Source of the DNA: Bacillota bacterium
GTDB taxonomy: Bacteria > Bacillota > Negativicutes > Sporomusales > UBA7701
DNA length: 64,000 nucleotides
Assembly: GCA_023415775.1 (NCBI GenBank)
Contig: JAEZJM010000008.1
Location: forward strand, 1 to 64,000
Reading direction: 5' to 3'
The notes under the pieces are model-generated. The model did not search any database and was not told the origin of the DNA. It worked only from the letters and a program-made list of their open reading frames with translations. Within the stretch, counting starts at the first letter, position 1. The number at the start of each line of letters is the position of its first letter. Below are positions 33,275-42,658 of the stretch, piece after piece. Both the position numbers and the translations under genes were made by a program.

Positions 33275-33339
33275 TCGGCAAGGTCGATATTTCGAAAAAT
33301 TATAACAACATAATTTATCCAGTATACGTCAAAAACTCG

Positions 33340-33981
33340 CTAATCCCTTATGCCGCATAGCGAGAGCAGCTCTCCCATATCCGCGATGATATGGTCGGGA
33401 TCGGCCGCAACCACGTCAGACCACGGCACATACGTCCAGCGCACGGCCGCAGTCTTCACCGCCGCCGCCTTGGCGCTCATGATATCAAACGGGCTGTCCC
33501 CCACCATAAGGCAGTCGCCCGCCGGCAGGCCGAGCGCCGCCAGCGCCCGCAGCACCGGCTCGGGGTGCGGTTTATGCTTCAGACAGTCCTCGTGGCCGAT
33601 CACCACCGGAAAATACTTGTCCAGGTCGAACAGCCTCAGTCCACGCACCGAAGTAACCCTCGTCTTCGAGGTCACCACCGCCAGCTTCACGCCCCGGTCG
33701 TACAGCTTCTGCACCACCTCGACGACCCCGGTGAACACCTTCGCCAGTTCGTCGTGATAGTGGACGTTGTACTCGCGGTATGTCCTTATCATCGCGTCCG
33801 GATCGGGTCCCATCAAGGCCAGCGCCTCAATCAGCGGCCTGCCGAAGGTCGACTTTACCAGCGCCATATCCGCGTCGCAGCCCTGGTGCGTTTTAATGGT
33901 ATGCTGGAACGATTTGAGAATCAAATCCGTCGTGTCCAGCAGCGTCCCGTCAAGATCGAACAAAATACCTTTGTAGCTCAT
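33340..33981 (-). CDS. HAD-family phosphatase (PpaX/Gph-like)
   Basis: 213 aa from ATG 33981 (GGGGGAGA upstream). HAD motif I GILFDLDGTLLDTTD, motif II VVTSKT, motif III/IV KHKPHPEPVLRAL and MVGDSPFDIMSAKAA; C1-type cap. Pyrophosphatase PpaX or phosphoglycolate phosphatase are the nearest choices. Confidence 0.85.
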   Translation of the reverse strand: MSYKGILFDLDGTLLDTTDLILKSFQHTIKTHQGCDADMALVKSTFGRPLIEALALMGPDPDAMIRTYREYNVHYHDELAKVFTGVVEVVQKLYDRGVKLAVVTSKTRVTSVRGLRLFDLDKYFPVVIGHEDCLKHKPHPEPVLRALAALGLPAGDCLMVGDSPFDIMSAKAAAVKTAAVRWTYVPWSDVVAADPDHIIADMGELLSLCGIRD

Positions 33982-34103
33982 CGGTCTCCCCCTGTCATCC
34001 CGGGCTTGTCCGCACTTCCCGGAAATTAACGCCAGCCCTACCAGACGCACTGATAAAGCTGGCGTGATATTTTTTCGCCCTCCGGCGGCGGAAATCCTCT
34101 CGG

Positions 34104-34520
34104 CTAAATATTGACGCCCACCAAGCCGCCCAGAGCCCCGGCGGCAATCCCGGCGAACGCCTTGTTCGCCAGCACGAGCAGCGATACCGGCTCCTGGGTC
34201 ATCTCCAGACCCACGCCGACCGAAATCAGCACATACATCAGGCCCACCGCCATGCCGACGAGCAGGCCCGCGCCCCCGGCGCGCTGAGCGGCGAACGCGC
34301 TGCCGATGAAAATGCTCGTCACCGTCACCGCCACCATGATATAGCGCAGATAGCTCTCGATGAACAAGCTCTCCGTGGCCAGGCTGACCACCGACAGAAA
34401 GATTATTGCCACCAGCGACACCATCAAGCTGACCAGCACCCCTGCGCCGATCGCCATCACCGCCCCCGGCACCTTTTGCGTCGGAACACTCACCCGTGTG
34501 CGTCTGGTCACCTTAGCCAC
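34104..34520 (-). CDS. TIGR04086-type membrane protein
   Basis: 138 aa, four hydrophobic segments after a basic N-terminus (MAKVTRRTRVSVPTQKVPG). The pattern matches the small TIGR04086 family widespread in anaerobic Firmicutes; function unknown. Confidence 0.75.
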   Translation of the reverse strand: MAKVTRRTRVSVPTQKVPGAVMAIGAGVLVSLMVSLVAIIFLSVVSLATESLFIESYLRYIMVAVTVTSIFIGSAFAAQRAGGAGLLVGMAVGLMYVLISVGVGLEMTQEPVSLLVLANKAFAGIAAGALGGLVGVNI

Positions 34521-34556
34521 AGTATTCCCCCCTCAAGGGTTTTACTGTAATTTATG

Positions 34557-35318
34557 CTAAGTAGCCAGATTCCATTCCTTTATCAGCTTGATGATTCCAT
34601 AGTTGGTGAGATCAAAATGGATGGGGGTCACCGAAATCCGGCCCTTTTTAACAGCCATGACGTCGGTGCCGTCTTTGTTGTCGGTATCCTTCAGGCTGCC
34701 GCCCATCCAGTAATAAATCCTGCCCCTGGGGTCTTCGCGGCGCTCGAAGGTATTCTCGTACTCGATGACCCCCAGAGTGGTCACCTCCACCCCGGTAAGC
34801 GCATCGTCCGGCAGCGGGGGCACGTTGACATTCAGCAGCGTATCGGGCGGCAGCGACCGTTCGGCCAGCTCCAGGACAAGCTTGCGGGCGAACCGGGCCG
34901 CCGGCCGGAAATCCGCCGGCTTGAAAGTGGCCAACGAAACCGCGATCGCCGGGATGCCGTGGAGGGCCCCTTCGATCGCCGCGCTCACCGTCCCCGAATA
35001 CAGCACATCGGTTCCCATATTGGGCCCCTGGTTTATCCCGGAAACGACCACGTCCGGCTTCACCGGCAGCAGCGCCTCGACAGCCATCTTCACGCAGTCG
35101 GTGGGCGTCCCGCCCACCCGCCAGGCGCACAACTGCGGATCGTCAATGCAGAACTGATCGACGCGGATCGGGTGATGGACGGTGATCGACTGGCTCGTTG
35201 CGCTCCGCTCGCTGTCCGGCGCCACCACCGTCACCTCGCCGATCGTCGCCAGCTCCCGCCACAGCGCCTGAATCCCCGGCGCGTTGATCCCATCGTCGTT
35301 GGTCAAAAGAATACGCAA
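34557..35318 (-). CDS. surE: 5'/3'-nucleotidase SurE
   Basis: 253 aa starting at TTG 35318 (GGGAGG 8 bases upstream), which gives the conserved N-terminus MRILLTNDDGINAPG. SATSQSITVHHPI, VVSGINQGPNMGTDVLYSGTVSAAIEGALHGIPAIAVS are SurE hallmarks. Survival-type nucleotidase. Confidence 0.95.
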   Translation of the reverse strand: MRILLTNDDGINAPGIQALWRELATIGEVTVVAPDSERSATSQSITVHHPIRVDQFCIDDPQLCAWRVGGTPTDCVKMAVEALLPVKPDVVVSGINQGPNMGTDVLYSGTVSAAIEGALHGIPAIAVSLATFKPADFRPAARFARKLVLELAERSLPPDTLLNVNVPPLPDDALTGVEVTTLGVIEYENTFERREDPRGRIYYWMGGSLKDTDNKDGTDVMAVKKGRISVTPIHFDLTNYGIIKLIKEWNLAT

Positions 35319-35339
35319 GAAAATACCTCCCAGTTTCAA

Positions 35340-35460
35340 GACCGTTTTAAAAGCTCCAGATGCAAGGCGCACCGGAGGCGGCGCCGCGACGGCGTACTTG
35401 TTTGCGTACGCCGAGCAAGACGCCGAGGAGCAACACAGCAGATGGACTTTTAAAACGGTC
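35340..35460. repeat. 121-bp palindromic dispersed-type repeat
   Basis: Perfect 14-bp terminal inverted repeats GACCGTTTTAAAAG (35340-35353) / CTTTTAAAACGGTC (35447-35460), an inner GGCGTAC/GTACGCC hairpin, and the block AGATGCAAGGCG...GAGCAACACAGCAGATGGA. This resembles a dispersed palindromic repeat family I recall from other anaerobe genomes. It fills the gap between surE and queE and could act as a terminator. Confidence 0.75.
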
Positions 35461-35462
35461 GA

Positions 35463-36197
35463 CTACAGCTGCCCCATCATCTTATGCGTCTGCGGTATAA
35501 CCCGCACATCGTCCACAACCTCCAGCGCCGCCGCCAGCAGCCGCAGCACCGCCTCCGGGGCGATGCCGACAACATTGTTCACCGGCGTCACCGGCTGCAG
35601 CACCACCGGGATGCGCCTGTCCACAGCCGCCACCAGCTTTAGCGCCCGGCGAAATTCAGCGTCGCCCGTCGCCGCCGTCAGCACCATCTTCACATACAGC
35701 TCGCTGGCGGCAGCAATACGGATAAAGCGGGCGTGCTCGTCCCACCATTCGCGACCGCTGATCGACGGCAGCTTGATATCCATGCTGACGATATCGATAT
35801 GGGGCAGCACGACCGCCAGCTCATCAGGCATCGTCCCGTTAGTCTCCAGATACCGGCGGCCGGCCAGCTTAGGCGCAAGCTCCGCCAGCGCCGCCGCCTG
35901 GCAGAGCGGCTCGCCGCCCGTCAGGCTCACCGAGTGGTGCGGCGCGCGCAGGAGGCTGTTGACATGCCCTGCCAGCGCCGCGACCGGCATCGGATTGGCC
36001 ACCGTAAAGAAATCCCGCCCTCCCGGCGTAGCCTCCACCCTGCCAGTCGCAGCCGCCGCGCGGGAAGCCGACGTATCGCAATAATCGCAGGCCAGGTTGC
36101 AGCCCGCCAGGCGCACGAACACCTGCCGGTAACCGACATACCGGCCTTCCCCCTGGATAGAGGAAAAAATCTCGACAATCTCCACCCGTGCCGTCAC
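35463..36197 (-). CDS. queE: 7-carboxy-7-deazaguanine synthase
   Basis: 244 aa. Radical-SAM cysteines CNLACDYCDT, preceded by FSSIQGEGRYVGYRQVFVRLAG, and SLTGGEPLCQ. I start at GTG 36197, which forms a GTGA overlap with the queD stop; GTG 36185 is a fallback. Makes 7-carboxy-7-deazaguanine for queuosine. No queC or queF is nearby. Confidence 0.9.
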   Translation of the reverse strand: MTARVEIVEIFSSIQGEGRYVGYRQVFVRLAGCNLACDYCDTSASRAAAATGRVEATPGGRDFFTVANPMPVAALAGHVNSLLRAPHHSVSLTGGEPLCQAAALAELAPKLAGRRYLETNGTMPDELAVVLPHIDIVSMDIKLPSISGREWWDEHARFIRIAAASELYVKMVLTAATGDAEFRRALKLVAAVDRRIPVVLQPVTPVNNVVGIAPEAVLRLLAAALEVVDDVRVIPQTHKMMGQL

Positions 36198-36562
36198 TCC
36201 TCCCGATACACGGCCGCCGAATGCGGCGACTCCCACACCTTCACCGCCGTCACCGCCACCCCGGCCGGCAGGTGCCCGGCCAGTTCGCGGTAGACATACG
36301 CGGCGATATTCTCCGCCGTCGGATTGACGGTGCGGAACGGCTCGATCTCGTTAAGATAATAATGGTCAAGCGTATCGATAACCCGCGTTACCTCCTGTTT
36401 GAGGACGCGGAAATCGACCAGCATCCCCAGGCTGTCCAGCTCGGGGCCGGCCACCGTAACCTCCACACGCCAGTTATGTCCGTGGAGGCGGTTGCATTTG
36501 CCGGGATAATCGGCCAGCCTGTGGGCGGCCTCGAAATCGACGATCGTCGTTAGCTCGTACAT
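36194..36562 (-). CDS. queD: 6-carboxytetrahydropterin synthase
   Basis: 122 aa. Zinc histidines and catalytic Cys in DFEAAHRLADYPGKCNRLHGHNWRVEV, and ENPTAENIA-like NPTAENIAAYVYREL. Coupled by overlap to queE; second step of queuosine precursor synthesis. Confidence 0.94.
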   Translation of the reverse strand: MYELTTIVDFEAAHRLADYPGKCNRLHGHNWRVEVTVAGPELDSLGMLVDFRVLKQEVTRVIDTLDHYYLNEIEPFRTVNPTAENIAAYVYRELAGHLPAGVAVTAVKVWESPHSAAVYREE

Positions 36563-36619
36563 AATTAATACCTCCCAACCCTATGATTTGCCCGCCGCGG
36601 CAATAGTACTCGTCGGCCG

Positions 36620-36651
36620 ACAAAAATAGATGAGCCCCAAGACTCATCTAT
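36620..36651 (-). terminator. Terminator of glycosyltransferase gene
   Basis: ATAGATGAG / CTCATCTAT 9-bp stem; the reverse strand continues TTTTTGTC. Confidence 0.8.
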
Positions 36652-36683
36652 GAAACAGCGCGAACATCCGCTTGGCAGACTTA

Positions 36684-37970
36684 CTACTTCGCCGCCTGCT
36701 TGCTTAAATAATTCTCCTTGGGGAAATCGTCAGCCGTCGCCAGCAGCGCCACGTCGCGGTAGCTGAGGCCGCGGGTGTGCTGGGTGTGGCTCCACTCCCG
36801 GTCGTTGCGGTGCAGGAATCCGATAAAGGTAATGGGAATCCAGCTATAGACGAACAGCGGATAAAGCACCATATACCACCACGCCTTCAGGGGAGCGCGG
36901 ATCTTTGCGAGGACGATGACCGGGAAAATATACTGACCGACGGCGATCAGCTGCCAGACTTCGACCGGCAGAATCATAAAGAGGATATTGGTGTAAAACG
37001 GCACGATATGGTATATATAGCTGCAAACCACAAAGGTAGTCGACATGATCAGGAAGTGAGGCTGGAGAAGGTGAAGGACGCCGTCGAGGATGCGGATGTC
37101 CCGCTGGCGGATCCCCTCGTACAACAGGCGGGGTATGTAACGGCTCGCCACGTCGAAGTGCCCCTGAGCCCAGCGCTTGCGCTGGTGCCAGGACTGCACG
37201 AATGTGAGCGGCTTCTCGTCATAGACGATGGCGTCATGGCACCAAGTTGTGCGGATGCCGAGCAGCAGCGCCTTCATCGTGAACTCCATGTCCTCGGTCA
37301 GGCAGGTCGCCCCCCAGCCGAACTTATGGAGCACGTCGGTCGAAATGCACATCCCCGTGCCGCCGAGAACGCTCGACAGGCCGAGATTATACTTCGCCAG
37401 GTGCCAGATATGGTTAACCACCCAGAAGGAAATCGCGAAGGTGCCGGAAATCCATGTATCGCAGGGATTCTTGGAATCCAGGTATCCCTGGATGACCTTC
37501 TCGCCCTTGCACAGGCGGTTGTTCATCTCGAGGAGAAAGTTAGGATGCACCAGATTATCGGCGTCAAAAACCGCCACCGCGTCATACTTGCGGGGCAGGC
37601 GGAACAGCTTAGCGAAAATCCACTCCATCGCATAGCCCTTGCCGCGCTGCTCAAGGTTAAAACGCTCATACACGATCGCGCCGGCGGCCCTGGCCAACTC
37701 GGCCGTGCGGTCCTTGCAGTTGTCGGCCACCACAAAAATATCGTACAGGTGGCGGGGGTATTTGAGCACATGCAGGTTCTCGATCAGCTGAACGATGACC
37801 TGTTCCTCGTTGTGGGCGGCGACGATGACCGCGAACGACTTCTTCGGGGTCATTATCTTGATCTCCCGGCGGCGCCATACCCCGAAGAAAGCAAGAGCGA
37901 AATAGTAGAGAGTGAAAAACACGATGATCAGCTGCATTGGAACCATTATGTAGTCAAATAGCTGGTTCAT
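36684..37970 (-). CDS. Family 2 membrane glycosyltransferase
   Basis: 428 aa from ATG 37970 (GGAGA upstream). N-terminal TM, GT2 catalytic core (VIVAAHNEEQVIVQLIENL, FDADNLVHP, LTEDMEFTMKALLLG, and WHQRKRWAQGH as the processive QxxRW motif), then three or four C-terminal TM helices. Like hyaluronan/cellulose/PNAG synthases it could polymerise and export a glycan. It stands alone, so the product is unknown. Confidence 0.85.
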   Translation of the reverse strand: MNQLFDYIMVPMQLIIVFFTLYYFALAFFGVWRRREIKIMTPKKSFAVIVAAHNEEQVIVQLIENLHVLKYPRHLYDIFVVADNCKDRTAELARAAGAIVYERFNLEQRGKGYAMEWIFAKLFRLPRKYDAVAVFDADNLVHPNFLLEMNNRLCKGEKVIQGYLDSKNPCDTWISGTFAISFWVVNHIWHLAKYNLGLSSVLGGTGMCISTDVLHKFGWGATCLTEDMEFTMKALLLGIRTTWCHDAIVYDEKPLTFVQSWHQRKRWAQGHFDVASRYIPRLLYEGIRQRDIRILDGVLHLLQPHFLIMSTTFVVCSYIYHIVPFYTNILFMILPVEVWQLIAVGQYIFPVIVLAKIRAPLKAWWYMVLYPLFVYSWIPITFIGFLHRNDREWSHTQHTRGLSYRDVALLATADDFPKENYLSKQAAK

Positions 37971-38067
37971 GGGCCGGTCTCCTTTTCCTGGGCGAATCCT
38001 TGAATCCGCCCTTTTCGGCACTTGCTGGCTCAGTCACAAAGTACGAATCACTTAATACACAAATTAC

Positions 38068-38097
38068 ATTTTAATTATAGTAAACCTTACTTGTCAA
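38068..38097 (-). promoter_or_regulatory. Promoter of glycosyltransferase gene
   Basis: Reverse strand TTGACA (38097-38092), 18-bp spacer, TAAAAT (38073-38068), about 100 bases before the gene. Confidence 0.55.
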
Positions 38098-38263
38098 GCC
38101 ATAAAAAAAGGCGTAAAGCGGCCCTGCTTACCAGAATCAGGAATATCGCCTTTCTTCGCCGGTACAGCACAATTTTCCTGCTCTTACCGCCGGCAGGCTA
38201 CCATTAATATAACCAACAAATTACTTCATATCCTGAGGAAACCGGTCTGGGTCCGGGACGTTA

Positions 38264-38935
38264 TTATTCCTTGGCCTCGAACAGCGCGAACAGGTTGTTG
38301 AGCAGGCCGAAAACGGCGTAGGCGAAGAAAGCGGCGAACAGCGCCCCCTGCGGCGACAGGTATATTATGTAGCCGCCGACCAACACCGCCAGCACGGCCG
38401 GCACCGGGCGGATCTTCTCGCCCTTCCCTTTGAAATCCGGATACTTCACCGTGCTCACCATGAGATACGCGAACACGGCCACAAATAGGGCAAACATCCA
38501 CATAGGGGGCTTGAGGCCGGTCATCACGAAAAGCGCTACCGTACAGCCGGCGGCCGGTATCGGCAGCCCGAGAAAATAGCCCTTTACCACCCCGGTCATA
38601 ACATTGAAGCGCGCCAGGCGGAGCGCCCCGCAGGTGGCGAAAGCCGCGCAGATCAGCGCGCCTATCCAGCCTAAATCCTTCAGCATATATACGTATGCCA
38701 GAAAAGCCGGGGCCACCCCGAACGAGCCGGCGTCACAAAGCGAATCGAGTTCCTTGCCGAACTCGCTGCTCACGCCGAAATAGCGGGCGGCGCGGCCGTC
38801 AAGACCGTCGGCGACCATCGCCACAAAGACCAGCAGGGCCGAGGCGACGAAATCTCCCTGAAAAGCGGCGACCATCGCCAGGAAACCGAAAACAAGATTG
38901 GAACAGGTCAATAAATTGGGGATGAAAGTTCTCAC
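38264..38935 (-). CDS. pssA: CDP-diacylglycerol-serine O-phosphatidyltransferase
   Basis: 223 aa from GTG 38935, which overlaps the psd stop (GTGA) and has GGGAGG upstream. CDP-alcohol phosphotransferase motif DGLDGRAARYFGVSSEFGKELDSLCDAGSFG and several TM helices. Makes phosphatidylserine, the substrate of Psd encoded just upstream. Confidence 0.93.
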   Translation of the reverse strand: MRTFIPNLLTCSNLVFGFLAMVAAFQGDFVASALLVFVAMVADGLDGRAARYFGVSSEFGKELDSLCDAGSFGVAPAFLAYVYMLKDLGWIGALICAAFATCGALRLARFNVMTGVVKGYFLGLPIPAAGCTVALFVMTGLKPPMWMFALFVAVFAYLMVSTVKYPDFKGKGEKIRPVPAVLAVLVGGYIIYLSPQGALFAAFFAYAVFGLLNNLFALFEAKE

Positions 38936-39573
38936 TCGCGCAACCTCCCTATCACCGTCTCGCCGCCCCGGACTTTGTCGCCTTTCTTGACTAGTATCTC
39001 CACGGATCGGGGAACGACAATCTCCGTACATGAACCGAACTTGATCATGCCGTAGCGCTCGCCGCGCTCAAGGACCACGCCCAGCGTCACCCAGGAAACG
39101 ATCCGGCGCGCCAGGATACCGGCGATCTGAGTGACCAGCACCCGCATCTTCTCGTTCTCCAGGCCGATGGTGTGCCGCTCGTTCTCGCAGCCGGCGGATT
39201 CCTTGTAAGCCGGGCGGAACCGCCCGCAGGTATACTGCTGGAATTTGATCTCGCCGGCTACCGGGCTGCGGTTTACGTGAACATCGAAGACCGACAGGAA
39301 TATCGTAACCTTTATCCCGTCCTGTTCGAGGAACTGGTCCTCGTACACTTCGCTGACCCCCATAACCCTGCCGTCGGCCGCCGACACCACTATAGTGTCG
39401 TCGACCGGGATAGCCCGCCGGGGATTGCGGAAGAAAAAGGTGACAAACGCGGCCAGCACGCCGGGGATGATGGCCCAATGCGGGCCGACCGTCAAGGCGG
39501 TGACAAAAGTGATAAGCACGAGAATGCCGATATACAGAAAGCCCTCTCTAACGATTGGAGTCTGGGTCATCAA
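38932..39573 (-). CDS. psd: Phosphatidylserine decarboxylase
   Basis: 213 aa, short archaeal/Bacillus-type Psd. FFRNPRRAIP, VHVNRSPVAGEI and the self-cleavage site KFGSCTEIVVP (Gly-Ser) forming the pyruvoyl group. N-terminal membrane helices. Operon with pssA: phosphatidylethanolamine synthesis. Confidence 0.93.
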   Translation of the reverse strand: MMTQTPIVREGFLYIGILVLITFVTALTVGPHWAIIPGVLAAFVTFFFRNPRRAIPVDDTIVVSAADGRVMGVSEVYEDQFLEQDGIKVTIFLSVFDVHVNRSPVAGEIKFQQYTCGRFRPAYKESAGCENERHTIGLENEKMRVLVTQIAGILARRIVSWVTLGVVLERGERYGMIKFGSCTEIVVPRSVEILVKKGDKVRGGETVIGRLRE

Positions 39574-39683
39574 GCCACCTCCTTCCGGTCAACTATCGCC
39601 TTCCCCCACAAAACAAAAAGCAAGACAGAAATCCGCCCTGCCTTATTTTCCTAAATCATTATAATATACCCGCTAGACGTTGT

Positions 39684-40406
39684 CTAATGTTTTTTGGCTG
39701 CCAGCACCCGCAGGACGAAGCGCGGCAGAGCCATCATCCGCCCGATGCGTTTGGGCTCGCAGCCCAGACGGTACAGCCATTCCAGGCCGGACCGCTGCAT
39801 CCAGAGCGGCGCCCGGCGAGTCACACCGGCCATAACGTCGAAAGTGCCCCCGACGCCCATAGCCACAGGCACCGACAGCGTCGCCTCATGCGCGGCCAGC
39901 CACTTCTCCTGCTTGGGCACCCCCAGGGCGGCCAGCAGGATATGCGGCCTGCTCTCCCTTATGGCGGCGGCGATGCCGGCGGCCTCCTCGGGGGCAAAAT
40001 ACCCGTCGCGCACACCGGCGACGACAAGGCCCGGCCACTTCTGAGCCGCGGCTTCGCTGGCCCTGGCGGCGATCCCCGGCGCCCCGCCGAAGAAAAACAC
40101 CCGCCAGCCCGCCGCCGCAGCCCTGGCCAGCAGCGCCTGCGCCAGATCGAAGCCGGCCACCCGTTCAGGCACCGGCTGCCCCAGATGGCGCGCCGCCCAT
40201 ACCACGCCAGCGCCGTCAGGCACCACGAGCGCGGCGCCGGCCAGGATGCCGGCCAGCTCGCAGTCGCGCCCGGCCGCCATCACCATCTCGGCGTTGGCTG
40301 TCGCTACAAGGTGCGGGCCGCCTGCGGCGATAAAACCCTCGACCGTCCGCACCGCTTCGGCCAGAGTCACTGCATCGATATGAACTCCCAGAACGTCAAC
40401 ACGCAC
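39684..40406 (-). CDS. WecB/TagA/CpsF-family glycosyltransferase
   Basis: About 240 aa, GTG start at 40406 with GAGGAG upstream. ATANAEMVMAAGRD, VVPDGAGVVWAARHLG, WRVFFFGGAPG, LLAALGVPKQEKWLAAH and GVGGTFDVMAGVTRRAPLWMQRSGLEWLYRL are classic GT26 motifs. Adds N-acetylmannosamine-type sugars to a lipid carrier; its partner genes are not here. Confidence 0.93.
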   Translation of the reverse strand: MRVDVLGVHIDAVTLAEAVRTVEGFIAAGGPHLVATANAEMVMAAGRDCELAGILAGAALVVPDGAGVVWAARHLGQPVPERVAGFDLAQALLARAAAAGWRVFFFGGAPGIAARASEAAAQKWPGLVVAGVRDGYFAPEEAAGIAAAIRESRPHILLAALGVPKQEKWLAAHEATLSVPVAMGVGGTFDVMAGVTRRAPLWMQRSGLEWLYRLGCEPKRIGRMMALPRFVLRVLAAKKH

Positions 40407-40491
40407 GCGGCACAAACTCCTCGGAAAGCCTTATTTTCGACGGTGCGCGGCAGGTTGCCGCCCCGGCTTCTCACACCATTTTACCACATCA

Positions 40492-42525
40492 TCACAGTCC
40501 CGGCAATCGCAGCCAGGGCGGCAGCTTCCAGCCTGGCTTCTCCTCCGGCTGCGCCTGATCGCCCGTTCCGAGGCGGCCTTCAGTTGGTGGCAGCTTCTGC
40601 CCCGGCCGGGTGCGGGGATCGATCGCCGTCGGTTCGGTGCCCTTCACGAACGCGCTGTATTCCGTCTCCTGGCAGCCGCCGCTGGCCAGCATGCCCGAAT
40701 CGGCGCACACCGGCACCCCTGTCGCCACCCCCGGCGGCACGGGAAAATCGGTCGCCTTCGTCCCCGCCACCGCCTTCGTCATCATCTGGCCCCACAGCGC
40801 CGACACTTCCGTCCCGGATATGCCGACAGGCGTACGGTCGTCGTTGCCGATGAAAACCCCTGTCAGCAGCTCGGGCGTGTAGCCCACGAACCAGGCTGTC
40901 TCGTAATTGTCGGTCGTACCCGATTTGCCGGCCGCCGGCCGGCCGAGATTGGCGGGCGTCGCCGTGCCGTCCTGCAGCACCCCCATCATAATATCGGTCA
41001 TGATATACGCCACCTCCGGCCGCAGCACCGACTGCTGGACCACCCTGGCCTCCTCCAGCACCTGGTCGTTCTCGTCCAGCACCCTCACAACGGCCACCGG
41101 GCGCGACACCACGCCGCCGTTGGCGAACGCCGTATACGCCGTGCACAGCTCCATAAGGCTCACGCCGTGCGTCAGCCCGCCCAGAGCCGCCGCCAGATTA
41201 TCGTCCTCAGGCACCAACGTCGTAATCCCCAGGCTGCGGGCGAGATTCAGCACGTTCGCCATCCCCGCCTGCCGGCCCGTCTTGACCGCCGCCACATTCA
41301 CCGACCAGCGCACCGCCTTCTTCAGCGTTACCGGCCCGCGGTATTTTTTATCGTAATTCTGCGGCGAATAACCGCCGATGTTGATACGCTCGTCGACGAT
41401 GATCGTATTGGCAGCCTGGCCTTGTCCCAGCGCGGTCGCGTACACGAACGGCTTGAACGCCGACCCCGGCTGGCGGATCTCGGCCGTCACCCGGTTGATC
41501 TGGCTCTCCTCGTAATTCCGCCCGCCCACCATCGCCCGGATATGCCCGTTCCTCGGGTCGAGCGACAGCACCGCCCCCTGGTATTTGCCCAACACCGCCT
41601 CCGCCGCCTGCTGCAGCTTAATATCCAGCGTCGTATAAACTTTCAGTCCGCCCTTGTAGACGCGATTGGCCCCATACCGTCCCACAAGCTCTTTGGCGAC
41701 ATAGTCCAGAAAATACGACGCCTGCACCACCCGCCGCTTTTTGCCGGCCAGTGCGATCGGCTCGCGCTGGGCCGCCTCGGCCTGATCCTGCGTGATATAG
41801 CCGGCGTTCGCCAGCCCCTGCAGCACCGTGCCCCGGCGGTTGAGCGCCGCCCGCACATCGCCGTACGGTGAAAAAATGTTCGGCCCCCGCGGCAGACCGG
41901 CCAACATCGCGCTCTCCGCCAGCGACAGCTCGGCGGCGTGCTTGCCGAAATACACCTGGGCGGCAGCCTCGATGCCGTAAGCTCCCTCACCGAAATACAC
42001 TTGGTTGAGGTACGCCTGGAGAATCTCCTCCTTGGAAAACTTCCGTTCGATGATCAGCGCCAGCAGCGCCTCCTTGAGCTTGCGGCTCAGCGTCTGCTCC
42101 TGGGTAAGGAACATCTCCCTCGCCAACTGCTGCGTTATCGTGCTGCCGCCCTCCACCACCCCGCCGTAACGGAGATTTACCCATACGGCCCTCATTATGC
42201 CAATCGGGTCGACGCCGAGATGGCGGTAAAAACGGATATCCTCATTGGCGACGATCGCCTCCGGCACATACCGGGATACATTGCTCAGCGTCACGACAAT
42301 CCGGTTCTCCTCGAAAAGCTTGGCCACCGGCTGGCCGTTGATATCGAAGACCTGTGTCGCCGCCTTCATCGCAAGATTCTCAAGATTATCGGTGCGAGGC
42401 AAGGAAAAAAAGGCACACCCGGCCGTCGATATGAGGGCGATAACCACGACCGCGATCACGGCGTCGACAACATACTCCCGCCATACAGCAAGCTTTCTAT
42501 GGCGCCGGCGGCCGTGTTCTTCCAT
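40492..42525 (-). CDS. Penicillin-binding protein 1A (bifunctional)
   Basis: 677 aa. TM anchor about 15-38; GT51 glycosyltransferase (EDIRFYRHLGVDPIGIMRA, GGSTITQQLAREMFLT, QVYFGEGAYGIEAAAQVYFGK); transpeptidase with RQPGSAFKPFVYA (SxxK), SVN-type RWSVNVAAV, and AGKSGTTDNYETAWFVGYTPEL. The C-terminus is Pro-rich. Divergent from a polysaccharide deacetylase gene, both acting on the wall. Confidence 0.95.
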   Translation of the reverse strand: MEEHGRRRHRKLAVWREYVVDAVIAVVVIALISTAGCAFFSLPRTDNLENLAMKAATQVFDINGQPVAKLFEENRIVVTLSNVSRYVPEAIVANEDIRFYRHLGVDPIGIMRAVWVNLRYGGVVEGGSTITQQLAREMFLTQEQTLSRKLKEALLALIIERKFSKEEILQAYLNQVYFGEGAYGIEAAAQVYFGKHAAELSLAESAMLAGLPRGPNIFSPYGDVRAALNRRGTVLQGLANAGYITQDQAEAAQREPIALAGKKRRVVQASYFLDYVAKELVGRYGANRVYKGGLKVYTTLDIKLQQAAEAVLGKYQGAVLSLDPRNGHIRAMVGGRNYEESQINRVTAEIRQPGSAFKPFVYATALGQGQAANTIIVDERINIGGYSPQNYDKKYRGPVTLKKAVRWSVNVAAVKTGRQAGMANVLNLARSLGITTLVPEDDNLAAALGGLTHGVSLMELCTAYTAFANGGVVSRPVAVVRVLDENDQVLEEARVVQQSVLRPEVAYIMTDIMMGVLQDGTATPANLGRPAAGKSGTTDNYETAWFVGYTPELLTGVFIGNDDRTPVGISGTEVSALWGQMMTKAVAGTKATDFPVPPGVATGVPVCADSGMLASGGCQETEYSAFVKGTEPTAIDPRTRPGQKLPPTEGRLGTGDQAQPEEKPGWKLPPWLRLPGL

Positions 42526-42548
42526 GCCTCAACCCCTCCTTTACCGAT

Positions 42549-42578
42549 AGTATATCCACAGCTAGTATATCCACAGCT
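42549..42578. repeat. Tandem 15-bp repeat, DnaA-box-like
   Basis: AGTATATCCACAGCT twice in perfect tandem, in the divergent intergenic region between PBP1A and the deacetylase. The core ATATCCACA is one base from the DnaA box TTATCCACA. The same 13-mer (GTATATCCACAGC) recurs at 45939-45951. Confidence 0.6.
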
Positions 42579-42658
42579 TGGCAGGTAATTGCGCGGCAGG
42601 AATCATATCCGCCATCACGAATATTACATAAAAATTTTATTGTCGTCGGGGAACTGTC

